Positions 10,856 through 21,253 of a stretch of 64,000 nucleotides of DNA are shown here, piece by piece. Every line of letters begins with the position of its first letter. The stretch's first letter is position 1. The notes under the pieces were generated by a model. It did not search any database, was not told the origin of the DNA, and saw only the letters and a list, made by a program, of their open reading frames with translations. The position numbers and the translations under genes are program-made. The stretch comes from Gentiana macrophylla (Eukaryota > Streptophyta > Magnoliopsida > Gentianales > Gentianaceae), in assembly GCA_026214975.1 (NCBI GenBank), contig CM047805.1:60008834-60072833 (forward strand). Direction: 5' to 3'.

Positions 10856-11195
10856 TATCCAGGTTGGAGTCTATTGGAGATAACAAAACGTGTGTGCGTA
10901 TATTTCGGTTCAAGAAAATATGATCACACCTGTTTAGGTGTGATTGAAATTATAATAGATCTCGGTTTTTAAGTGTGATAACAACTAAAATAGATCACAA
11001 TTTTTAAATGTGTTGAAATTATAATAGATCTCGGTTTTTAAGTGTGATTAGAACTATAATAGATAACGGTTTTTAAATGTGATTGAATTAAAATACTTAA
11101 TGTCACACCTCAATATGCCACATTTTGGAAACTGTGACTAATGTGAATATATCATACTTAAAAAATATGATCTTTATGCTTTTTTTATAGTAGTG
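10856..11195. repeat. Subterminal-type repeats, right block
   Basis: Four to five copies of 'aga.ctcggtttttaagtgtgat.gaa.tataata' lie at 10920-11090, followed by inverted versions up to the TAGTG terminus at 11195. They continue the repeats seen at 562-1231, on the other side of the copia insertion. Confidence 0.65.
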
Positions 11196-11293
11196 ATATC
11201 CACATCACACTTCACGCAATAGCTGGTGAAATTGACTTTATGATCCACGACATAACAGTGGAATCACACTGCTCCCAACGGTCTATGAGTCGA

Positions 11294-11493
11294 TCATCTT
11301 CTTGATCCATTGATGAACCCTAATTTGTTCTTCATCCTCAGTCCTATGCGTATAACTCTACTCCATGAGTAGTAGTTCTTCCCATTCAATGATGTGTTGA
11401 CCAGAATATGTGTCGGGTACTCATTCGGATAAAGGTAATACGGATGGAACCATCTGCCTCCAACAAATTGCGATTACCTCTTCCACTCGCCAT
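11294..11493 (-). pseudogene. Copia gag N-terminal relic
   Basis: Minus-strand ATG at 11493 reads MASGRGNRNLLEADGS. After a frameshift the sequence continues as PNEYPTHILVNTSLNGKNYY, then SWSRVIRIGLRMKNKLGFI, ending at a stop at 11294. The block 'LNGKNYYSWSR...KNKLGFI.GS' is the conserved start of plant copia Gag. Nothing downstream survives. Confidence 0.7.
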
Positions 11494-11561
11494 ATCGGTC
11501 TTCTCTTGTAGCTTGAAAATAACGAAAAGTAAGGATCAAAGGTCTAGATTCACGAACCAGT

Positions 11562-11572
11562 CTCTGATACCA
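11562..11572 (-). other. Primer binding site of the copia relic
   Basis: The minus strand reads TGGTATCAGAG, the standard initiator tRNA-Met primer site. It lies directly after a CA terminus and about 70 bp upstream of the gag relic start. Confidence 0.75.
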
Positions 11573-11921
11573 TGCGGAAGTGGATCTCAATCCACTTCTT
11601 CCTTCGATTCGATTGGATATTTACTGAACTAGGGTTTTTCTTTGAAAGATAAACGGGAATGGGAGGAGCAAGAGTTTACCTCAAATTTTCTATTAATTCG
11701 ATAATGTCATTACTACATCAGTGATGGTATTTATTTTACTACCTAATGAGAATAAAAAAATGTGGTTATAATACCCACTTACAATAATGAATATTAAGTA
11801 CACTAAGTATAAAATATTACATAAAATAATACACTAATATTTAATATTATTTTCTGGAAAGACGAAAGATTTTACGGAAAAATCAGACAAATGTCGGAGC
11901 ACCACTCAGACAACACTAACA
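11573..11921 (-). repeat. Probable 5' LTR of the copia relic
   Basis: Sequence next to the PBS ends in CA on the minus strand. It contains leader-like sequence near the end and an AT-rich upstream part. The outer boundary at CTAACA (11921) is a guess based on a TGTTAG start. No partner LTR is present in the window. Confidence 0.4.
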
Positions 11922-12822
11922 ACTTATTAAACAATAGAACTACAACCTAGAAAACATACAAACTGAACAATTCGCCTGTCAAGAGCGCATCTCGAAGAGA
12001 AATTTTGACATAAAGATGTGAAAGAGCGAATGGAGCCGTAATCTTCACCTGGAAACAGACCACAAAGCAGTCCAAACAACACAAAACAAGGATACAAGAT
12101 ACTATACAATGAAACATACAAGACATTGAATGGTCCAAGAACTGCCGCCGGAGCCACCATTAGCACCGACAATCCGTGCAACGAGTACACAGAAACAAGG
12201 CAGAAACAACAAACAAAATCATCTGCCAAGATTCCAAGAGACCATCAACGCCAAGAACAGATACGTGCCCATCAGCCATACCCAATCGCCGCAAACGTGC
12301 CACCCGCTGTCACCATGCAGGAAGAAGCCCGAAAGTGCCCTCACATGAAGACAACTACTTTCAAATGTTTAATTATATACCCTTTTCTGAAAGCCAATGC
12401 ATTATTGTTATGTCAATGAAAAAAATAAGGAGGGAGCGAGAACAAATACAAGGAAGAGAGAAATATAATAATCAGGTTAATGAAGAAAAAAATATTGGAT
12501 AAGGACAAATCATTAATTCCACTGCAAAAAACACCCTCAAATCCACAGTTCTACTATCCACTATTCCATTATAGTGAAAACAATTGAATAGACACCAAAG
12601 TTACTGTTTTACTACACTGTAAACACTGGAATAGACGGAAAAATCCGTAATTCGGTTGTTCTATTTTTCTCGTTGTTTTTTAAAAAAACGACCTCGAATA
12701 TGCTGTCGGGGAAATATTAAATAGGATGTCAAAATAAGAAGGACAAAACATGAAAAAATATAGTAAAAGAATTACGATTTTTTGATGTTTATATTTAGTA
12801 ATAGAGTAACATAAAGAATGTA
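11922..12822. other. Unassigned; possible decayed transcript or LINE 3' end on the minus strand
   Basis: About 11930-12340 is less AT-rich than its surroundings. On the minus strand it has a T/G-rich 'ttgtttgttgtttctgccttgtttctg' texture and an open 100-codon frame (12229-11927). That texture resembles 3' portions of plant LINEs or expressed genes, but I recognise no protein motif. 12420-12822 is AT-rich with nothing identifiable. Confidence 0.2.
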
Positions 12823-13080
12823 TTCCCTCGGTTCCAATTTATCTGAGGCAATTGCCAAAATCACGCATATTAAGGTTGTGAGTTAATGCATTAACTTTTA
12901 CATTGAAATGACTAGAACGTCCTTGGATATAATTAATGTTGCCTTTTTTTTTATATCTTCTAATAATAATAAATAATGGTAAATGAAGTAAAAACACAAT
13001 AATGTTGCATTGAAAATTCATCTTTCATCATATAAAATGGAACAAAACATTTTGTAATTGTTATCATGGAACATAAGGAG
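12823..13080. mobile_element. Stowaway-like (Tc1/mariner-type) MITE
   Basis: It starts TTCCCTCGGTTCC and ends GGAACATAAGGAG, an imperfect terminal inverted repeat matching at 9 of 13 positions. It is flanked by TA at 12821-12822 and 13081-13082. The 258 bp length, AT-rich interior and TA duplication are typical of Stowaway elements. Confidence 0.65.
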
Positions 13081-13646
13081 TATAAATAAGAGGGGAAAAT
13101 AATAAATTTTGGGATAAGGGCCAAAAGGACTGAATATAGATATTTTTAGGAAAATATCTTTAAATTTTCTTTTGGCATTTGGGACAATCTATTTAATATC
13201 TAGACGTTTTTGATTGTTTGTTTGCAATTGTCAACAACTTTTAAAATTTTGAAATAAAAGGATCCATTAATATCTCAAAAAAAAAAAAAAAAAAATCTGG
13301 AAATCACGCATATGTTACTGAATTTCACTCAATAATTTTCAAAACCTTCTTGAATCTCTTAGAATACGATTTGGTTGGGAAAATAATACATCATTCTAAA
13401 AAAAAAAAAAAAATTTCAAATTACTATGGAGATTCACCATCACTTTAAAATTCATTAGTGAATTCGATATGATTATTACGAATAATGATGGTGAATTTTA
13501 CTTTCCTTCTTTTTCTATGTCATTAATTTTTTTTTTCCCCTAACGGGGTTCGAACACTCATATTCATAACTGATTATAGTATACCTCATCATTAGACCGA
13601 TGCACATTGTGCTTCTGTGTAATTATTTGTTGATTGGAAAATATAG
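13081..13646. other. AT-rich intergenic sequence
   Basis: Contains A-runs near 13278-13296 and 13399-13413. I see no gene or repeat family signature. Confidence 0.5.
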
Positions 13647-13689
13647 TGTAAAACCCCGAAAATCCAATAAGGGTATAATGATAAAAGGA

Positions 13690-13905
13690 GAAAATATATT
13701 TATTTCTCTATTTATTATTAGACCTAGGAGTTTTAATTAAAAAAAAGTGAATTAACTAATTATGATAAAAGAAATTAATTTTGGTATTTAAAAGGTGAAA
13801 ATATATTTATTTCTCTATTTATTATTAGACCTAGGAGTTTTAATTAAAAAAAGAGGAAATTAACTAATTATGATAAATGATATTAATTAAGGTATTTAAA
13901 GGAAA
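13690..13905 (+). repeat. Two-copy tandem duplication, period 107 bp
   Basis: 'gaaaatatatttatttctct' occurs at 13690 and 13797. Each copy runs through 'gacctaggagttttaatt' to 'ggtatttaaa', with only a few differences. Confidence 0.9.
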
Positions 13906-14520
13906 TAATACCAAAATTAAATCATTAGTCATTACGTTATGTTTTCTGAATTTATGTAGAGGAGCGATGCATTCCGAGAAAAAAAAAAGGGGGAGAACGC
14001 GATCTTCCAATCCGGGGCGGATCAGTTGAGGTTTTGTGCCGGCGATAGTAGAAGATCTTGATCACCGCTGAGAAGATGATCGTTTCTTTGCAAGCGGTTT
14101 GATAAACGGTAAGATTTCTCTTTTAGCCATAGTTTAGGCGCCCTACGTTCTTGAGAAAAATCGAGTTTTGGTGAATTATAGGTTTTCCTAATCGTAGTAG
14201 AACATTTAATTATTGTAAGTTGATCGTAGAAGTTGTGGAGTCGAAAAATTCAAGCTTTTGCTTTTGGTTTTGCTTTTGGATCTCTTTGGAATGCTAAAAA
14301 GTAAGAGAGTGTTCTTCAATCAGTTTTTATTGTATTATTGTGTTGTTGATTAATATAGTAAAATGCTAACTCGTCAATCGGACTGATACTCGTGTTGCGG
14401 GTATTAATTGCTATTCTGGGAATATATATTCGGCCGACGCATGTGCAGCAAAGGTAAAATTGCCCCTCAGCTAATAAATATATATAAATGTCTAAAGGGT
14501 ATAATTTCCCTCAACCATAA

Positions 14521-14542
14521 TGTGTGTGTGTATATATATATG

Positions 14543-14584
<42 letters not shown>

Positions 14585-14597
14585 TATGTATATATCT
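14521..14597 (+). repeat. (TG)n/(TA)n microsatellite
   Basis: A short TG run is followed by TA dinucleotides interrupted by TG at regular spacing. The apparent Tyr/Ile-repeat frame here is just this microsatellite. Confidence 0.95.
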
Positions 14598-15501
14598 AAA
14601 GGGCCGACAACAAGTTGAAATATTTGTAATATGTAGAAAATAAATAATTAAGTACAATAAAGGGTGTGGAAACACTTTTCGGCAGCATGGTTTAATTTGA
14701 GGGATTTTAGCAATAATTATATATGCATACTAAGAAATAATTATTACTCACGGGTATAATACTAAAATTATAGTATTTATCTATATTACCGTAAAATATA
14801 TTATGTTAATTTTGTGCCTTTATGTGTAATATACGATACGATGTGGCTTGTGTGTTCTTTTGGAACATTATATGTTAATTTGCAATGTCTAACTACGACT
14901 TCTGGTAGCCTTGGCTCAGCATCACAACTGAGACCCTCTGCGGGGAGAAGGTGGAAGCACCGGAAGGTGTTGTTTAGGCCTTGTGGGACTTTGACTTAGT
15001 AGTCATTGATCCTTTTACAACGTGCTAGGTAGGATAACAAGTTGTGTAGGACTGGAAGTCCTTTGGAAGCCTTTTAAAATAAATCAGGTGGTTCGACTGA
15101 GAAGGTGGTATTTTTTGTAGGTTGTTTTCGAGGCCACTGAGGAGTGACCCGGAGATGATGCCAAGCGCTCTCTTGTTATTTACTTTCGATGATTTCAATT
15201 TGGGTATAGATCACCTCATCCTTGTATTGATTGGCGATGTATTGAGTTATGATTATCAAGTTGTAATGGACATATTGTATTTAATGGTTAAAGATAGTCT
15301 TGATGATGTAATAGTTGCGACTGTGTTACTTTTGATCGTTTATTAGTTGTTTAAGTACCGAGTCTATCATTTTACCTTCCGCTTGTTTCTCGATGTCCGC
15401 TACGTAAGGCTTATGTGTATAATTAGATTAAATTTTAATTATATGCGTGCCGGGCGTTCTTTTCGGATAGGGACTCGGTATCCGGGACAAGGCGTCACGG
15501 T

Positions 15502-15512
15502 TGGTATCGAGC
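15502..15512 (+). other. Primer binding site, Tekay-like gypsy element
   Basis: TGGTATCGAGC follows the LTR end after 2 bp. It resembles the initiator tRNA-Met site TGGTATCAGAGC with a one-base deletion. Confidence 0.65.
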
Positions 15513-18500
15513 GCAAGTAACACCATTGCATAGGACTTAAACTCTTAAGGCGTGGTCTAGTCGTGTTTAGAAATGTAAGATGAGAATCTTGGAGTTAGAT
15601 CTTTCTGTGTAGACCCTCTTAGGATAGTCCGTTAAGCAATGAATCCTTTAAGGATAAAGTCTCTAAACCCAATCATGTCTCTTTGGACTAAGTGAAACCC
15701 CTTTAAAAAATGCTTTGTGATCGAGTCTTATGCCTATACCTTAAGTTGAGGTCCTCATGTTGAATTTTCCTTAAACTCCTATTGTGACCTCTCCACTTTC
15801 TTTCACACCTCAAAATCGAAGTCCACTATTGGCTTGGCCTAATCTTGTAGAGAATTATATTTGACTCAACTCTACAATTTCTTCTTTCAATATTACTTGT
15901 TTTGTGTCCATCAAAATTCTTTGACCTTGATTTGCTCGAGATGGGTTCTATACGAACTCCATATACAATTATATCCCTTCCATATGCTTCTCACTCGTTT
16001 CAATTATTAGTGTTAAAGGTCTCTTGCTTTAGCACATAGTTCTCATCATTCTCGTGTTTGGCTTTATCCAACACGAGTGAATGCTTTATGTTTTCGTGTT
16101 TTCCTTTCAAGTAAAATGGTTTCCCCTGCTAAAAAAATTTCTGCAAATTTTCAGCAAGGTAGACCACTGCCTTGTCTACAATTTCTCTTTTTATATCAAC
16201 TCAATAATCCTCATGGATTGTTCAAAACGTTCATGTTAATGCTGAACACTCTATCCAGAAAATCTGCAGCAGCTTTTTCACTTATTATTCTATTTTGAAC
16301 ATGTTTAACACCTTCAAATGACCTAAAATTTTGATATGTTGCAGACAAAACTTAAATCTACAACTTTCCTTTTAGAATTAAGCAAGGACGTAGCTATGTA
16401 TAGTGGTAGGGGCTAAGCCGACCCGGAAAAAAATATTACACTAAAATCTAGGTAGTCTAGTTTGATCAAAAAAATATTCTTAATCCAGCTCACCCGACGA
16501 ACTCGACATGGTCCATTAGCCTACCCGAAGTGAAAATCCTGGCTCCGTCATTGTAATTAAGTTCAAATTCCTTTTCGTTTGATCGAAATCCGCAATTCAA
16601 ATCAGTGTCTATTAATCTGGAAATTCTGACAGCCCGTGCATTCGGCAAACATTTTTGTGTTTGACCCACTTCTCCTCATCCAAAAATTCTAATATTTTGC
16701 TATCACCTGAAAAACTCCGGTACGTAAATATTCTATCTTTTGATCATGCTCAAATTCCTTCCCGTTTGGGCTGCACAAGTCAATAATGACAGGTTTGGAG
16801 TAAATATCATACTCAACGGCCTAAAGGAACCCTCACCTCTTGACTTAGGGTTTGGTCGATGAGAGTAGTAAGTTATGATTGTTATGTTCTAGAAGTCGAT
16901 CCCCGAGTTTGATCTCCTCTTGAGTTAAGTCTTTTAGAAGGATGTTTTTGAGGCTAACGTTATGGTTTTCTTTTGCAGATATAAACAAGCACCAAAATGT
17001 TACCTTCTGGTATGCCATGCTTGAAGTTCAAATCCTGTTATTCCTTTCTTCAATCATTCATTTTTTTCTAGTAAATTACTTCCCATTTGATTCCTTACTT
17101 GAGATCCTTGAATTCAGCAACTACTCACCATCTTTTGCCATGAGTTACCTCATAAGCATATCTCCTTAAGTCTTTCTTCTGAACAAGTTCACATCTTTTT
17201 ACTTTTAAATTAATGAAGCAAGTCCCCTCTGACTTTTCATTGTTGCACTCCTACCCTTCCTTTCAAATCCATAATTTATTAAACTTTTTAATGTCAGAAC
17301 ATTCTTCTTACTTGTGTTCATTCTCTGCTTCCCGCCTAAGGGTAGTGTTGATGTTGTAACTTTCTCTCTTAATGCTGCCCGTTCTTTCATGGTATGCATC
17401 TCATCATTTTTCCATTCAGATCTTTAAACCTACATTTACACACATTCATTACTTACGGTCAATCTTCTAAAAATTTATGCTAAGCAAATTTCAGACGGAA
17501 GGTAGCCGTTTGCCAAGTGCCTTCCGAACCTATCTAGCCAACCAACTTTTGAACTCTCAAAGTTTTATTAATTTCAATTCAGGGGAATGGACCTTGTATC
17601 TTTCAGTTTAAATCCCTTTCAGGCCATTTAGAGGAACCGACATACACACATTTACGACGTTCCTTCGTCTGCATTTGTGTCCTATAATATTTTGTGGCGC
17701 TGGTTGAAATGTCTATTTTGTATTGACCATTTTCGCTCTCTCCCGTGGGATAACTTTGAGCATTCATTCATTAGCACTGTACTACTCCTCACGAGGTTGT
17801 GGTATGTCCGTTTTGGCCCTGTAACTTCTTCAGGTTGAGATCTTTATCCTTTTTTGGACTTCTCAACTGTTTAGTCTTTCAGGTGCTCGACCTTGCACTC
17901 TTGCCTTGTTTTTCTATTGCGGGATGATTACTCTACAACATTTATGCGAATTGAGAACCCTCTTAGTTCGCCAACATCCATTCTGTTGATCAAAATAAAT
18001 AATAGATAAGGTCACCTACAAAACGTTCTCAAGTCCAATATTATTTCTTCTTGAAGTAAATGTCACAAGTCCACAATGGGATGTTTCTCTTAATGTCTTA
18101 ACTTTCTAAAGGCTTATGTGAAAGCTCATTATCTTCCTATCAAACGGTTTGAGTTCCCTTGCAGACTTCTGTATCTTGCAGAATTCTAGCTTCTGAAAAG
18201 AATCTCACCTGCAAGATATTCTTTCGTTCTTCCTTTTGGTGGCTATCCTTCGCATCAAGATATGATACCCTGCTCAATTTTGAACCAATTGTGTTTCGTG
18301 TGCTTAATTCTTTCTTGGCTTACCAAGTTGAGTCACCACCCTGGTGATCAACTTGTCACTTCTCAATACCTTTGGTCTTTCCAAGAAAACCCTTACAAAA
18401 AATTATAACCAAGAATGGTTAAGTTTAAACCAATCAATCTTAAATTGAAACACTCATCTCTCTTTGCGTTGTTTGTACCACGTTTCAGCCTTTACTATTT

Positions 18501-18779
18501 CCACACCGGTTTCACCCTCAGATCTTTTGTAAAGTATTTTATGTCTTCCTCACCGTGGCATAGGGATTGGGTCAGACCGTCAGGGAGAAAGTATGGCGAT
18601 TGCATGCTCCCTCCCTTCCAAAAGTTTATGAAGCTCTTCAGCTGGGAAGCTTGCAGTTCTCCAGTAGACTTGTGTTGCAGTGGTGGAGGTTGAGATCAAA
18701 GGAAGTCATGTATGCTAGTAACTGTGGGTCAGTTGGGGAGCTCAGGCATTCAAAACATAGGTCAGCAAGATCATGTAAA
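15513..18779 (+). mobile_element. Decayed internal region of the Tekay-like gypsy element
   Basis: By position this should hold gag, protease, RT and RNase H. I could not recognise any of their motifs in the six frames. The sequence is pyrimidine-rich with many stops, so part of it may be foreign or heavily mutated. The only separate feature I can define inside is the hAT-like MITE at 16383-16553. Confidence 0.35.
16383..16553. mobile_element. hAT-like MITE (171 bp)
   Basis: The termini CAAGGACGTAGCTA and, inverted, CAATGACGGAGCCA match at 11 of 14 positions. The 8 bp flanks are GAATTAAG (16375-16382) and TAATTAAG (16554-16561), one mismatch. An 8 bp duplication and a CA-GxACGGAGCCA terminus are characteristic of hAT elements. 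Confidence 0.65.
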
Positions 18780-21156
18780 GTTTGTTATACCGTTGGGTGC
18801 AAGATTTGAGGCAGTTGATGAGATCTCGAAGAAGCAAAATGAACATGAAGGATGTAGGTTCTTAGATCTAAACGAGTTAGATCTACGCGCAGCGGATGGA
18901 TCACGATTTATATATCACAACACATAAATAAAGGATTTAACTACTACAAGGGGGTTAAGATCATGTTACCAATAGTAGGAAGAGAAGCCAAGATCTTCCG
19001 ATGTGTTCTCCAAACGGTGGTTGGTGGACACCCTTCTTGATAAACGAACCTCCTTGATATGCAACACCAAGAAAAACTTCAAGTTTTCTTCTTCTTAGAA
19101 CAAGACAAGAAAACTAATTTTTCTCTCTATTTTGTGGCTAGGGTGAAATTTTCAATGTAAATTTCCTTGGAATAACTCTCCTTTTATAGGAGAGTAAATC
19201 CTTGGCCTCCAAGTATTAATTAATTAAATAATTAATTAATTAATCAAAATAAAAGGATATTTTTCTTAATGACTAATTGTGACAAGCATTGACCAATAGA
19301 AAATCAAATAACAAGTCATCCAACCAATCATATAACAAGAATATCTTTTATTTTCCACATCACAAAAATAATAATTCTTGTGATAATTAATAGATTGAGG
19401 CGCCACATTAGGGTTAAAAGCCCACATAAAATGTCTTTTATGTGTATTATATTATTTAGCTCAACTAAATAATATTCATGCATATCAATTAATTAGCCCT
19501 GCCAATTAATTATCACTGAGGCCCAAATAACAAGATTATTAGTCCGAATTACAGAAGCCACATCGGGGACCATGGACCTATAACCAATAGCTCCAATAAT
19601 TAATTATTCATCGAACAGAATAATTACATTAATTATTAATTCCGGGATTACGCAACCATAAACCCGAAACTGAACTCTACCGATTATAGATGTATACTTA
19701 TACTCAATCCATAGAGTGAATAAGCGTCCATTGATATAATCATTACATACGGATTAACCCTCCATAGACTGTCCATTCTGAGTGGGATATCTCCGTAAAC
19801 CCGACACAGAATATCTTATCCTTATTTACCATTAACCCCCTGATGATCAATTAGTATGCATATCTGACTAGTAGCTAATTAGTCAAATGCGAAACTCCCA
19901 GGATCGATCACTTTCTTAGGGCTAACAAATAAAGATTTGTCTCTCTACTTCCCCATGAGGAAGGAATGGATTCCATGTCTGTGAAAATCGAGAACTACTC
20001 ACTCAAATCGGAGATAGTGCCAATGAGAAGTGGCTTGGAACACATATTTAAGTGAACCATAACTAACACATCAAACACTACCCGGGACAAGCGGCACACT
20101 GTGATCACCTCAGATTAAGGTTGATCCATATATGATCATCTAATGATTTAATAAGATTCCTCGATTACGGAATTATATCGAGAAAACAGATTAAATCGGT
20201 CCGATTACTAGTCTATATGAATGCCATCATATATAAATGCCCCGCGTAGGTACCCTACCGGCAGTCCGGATAAGACTATCACACCCTAAGGTGTTTCAGG
20301 CGTATTATTGGTGCTTTAATCAAGAGACCCTAAACTCGATTAAGTTCACCACGGACTAACATGTTTAAGTATATCACCACTAACTCAATCCTCATGTGCA
20401 TGCCATACATTTGAGTTAAGCGGTTACATCTGAGATATACTTAGGGTTTGCGGCGATGTATTACTTTACAAGCACAAAGCAAGTAATAAGGTGAGATAAA
20501 TTCTGTCATTCATTATTAAAAACAATTACACAAATTGTCTTTCGGGCACTACACCTAACAGAACATGCGGTTGTTTTCAGTTACAAGCGAGTGACCGGGA
20601 TCAAACCAGCCAGTGGTCACGGGTTAGATGAAGATGGAAACCTTCAGTGTCAAAGACCGGCTTCGTGTTCCGGATGTGGAAGGTTTGAGGAAGATAGTGA
20701 CGGATGAAGCCCACGTGATAGCAATTGCAGTTCACCCTGGAGCAACCAGGATGTGTAGAGAATTGAAACGGCACTGCCGGCCACCTTCTGTGAAGATAGA
20801 GATAGCATAGTTTCCTATAACACCAGTTAACACGCCAGAATTCAGAAGTCATCGTTTGAGGCTCTGTATGGAAGGAAGTTTAGAACATCAGTCATCTGGG
20901 ATGAGCGGAATGATAACAAACTACAAGACCAGGGTGGATACAACGAGCCAGAGAGAATGCTGAAGTGGACCGTCGCAACCTCGAGATGGCTCAAGGCATG
21001 CAGAAGAGTTGGAAAGATGGAATAAGAAGATTTTTAGAGTTTGAAGTTGGAGATAGAGTGCATCTAAAGGCTTCCTCAATGAGAGGAGCAAGATGGCTTG
21101 GGCAGACATGCAAGATAAGCCATGGATATGAGGCTCTTACGTTATATAGTGTCTAA
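18780..21156 (+). pseudogene. Gypsy integrase relic (Tekay/Del-like), split by a solo LTR
   Basis: The part before the inserted LTR (18780-18845) reads ARFEAVDEISKKQNEH. The part after it (from 20566) continues AVVFSYKRVTG, then SVKDRLRVPDVEGLRKIVTD with EAHVIAIAVHPGATRMCREL. This is the region ahead of and including the HHCC zinc-binding domain of chromovirus integrases. Around 20850 a FEALYGRKFRT block follows, then 20965-21156 reads RFLEFEVGDRVHLKASSMRG, the integrase C-terminal beta-barrel region. The catalytic core between the zinc domain and the C-terminal part is missing or unreadable, and several frame changes are needed. In an intact element the enzyme would insert element cDNA in the nucleus. 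Confidence 0.75.
18846..20560 (-). mobile_element. Solo LTR of the copia family also present at 29205-40298
   Basis: On the minus strand it runs from TGTTAGGTGTAGTGCCCGAA (20560) to GCATCCTTCA (18846), 1715 bp, end-to-end homologous to the LTRs at 29205-30939 and 38570-40298. It is flanked by a perfect 5 bp duplication, GAACA at 18841-18845 and 20561-20565, with no internal region. It therefore arose by recombination between two LTRs. Removing it and one GAACA rejoins the gypsy integrase reading. Confidence 0.93.
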
Positions 21157-21175
21157 ATTTTGACCTTCATAGGTG

Positions 21176-21253
21176 TATGACGCTCTTCATTAGCCAATGT
21201 TGATGTGAGTAAAGCTTTGAACTTGAAATGGTTGAAGAGACTTTGACCTACTG
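21176..21253. other. Unassigned spacer
   Basis: Short stretch between the integrase relic and the next LTR terminus. It has no recognisable signal and no polypurine tract. Confidence 0.4.

Larger units (their letters stand above)
711..11195. mobile_element. CACTA-like transposon remnant interrupted by a copia element
   Basis: The left terminus candidate reads CACTAATACAAAAAGA at 711. The right end, read on the minus strand from 11195, begins CACTACTATAAAAAAA, matching at 13 of 16 positions. Both flanks of the nested copia element (711-1231 and 10856-11195) are filled with a degenerate motif around 'cggtttttaagtgtgat' in both orientations, as in CACTA subterminal regions. No transposase frame is visible. 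The 3 bp next to the two ends (cgc and ata) do not match, and similar repeats also occur in 562-710, so the true left end may lie further left. Confidence 0.45.
13647..15499 (+). repeat. 5' LTR of a Tekay/Del-like gypsy element
   Basis: It begins TGTAAAACCCCGAAAAT, the usual start of this LTR type (TGTAACACCCCG...). It ends GGGACAAGGCGTCAC next to a PBS. The 3' part (15395-15499) is homologous to the inverted LTR at 21254. It includes a 107 bp tandem duplication and a (TA)n tract. The 3' partner in the same orientation was not found. Confidence 0.7.

Noticed and set aside
11408..11632. 74-codon plus-strand frame
   Set aside because: It runs across the PBS and opposite to the copia gag relic, whose minus-strand reading is clearly the real one.
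14408..14599. Open frame with Tyr/Ile repeats
   Set aside because: It translates a (TA)n microsatellite; the same holds for the frames at 34237-34518.
13647..21253. Complete gypsy element with LTRs at 13647 and 21254
   Set aside because: The second LTR is inverted relative to the first and has no polypurine tract before it, so they are not a pair.
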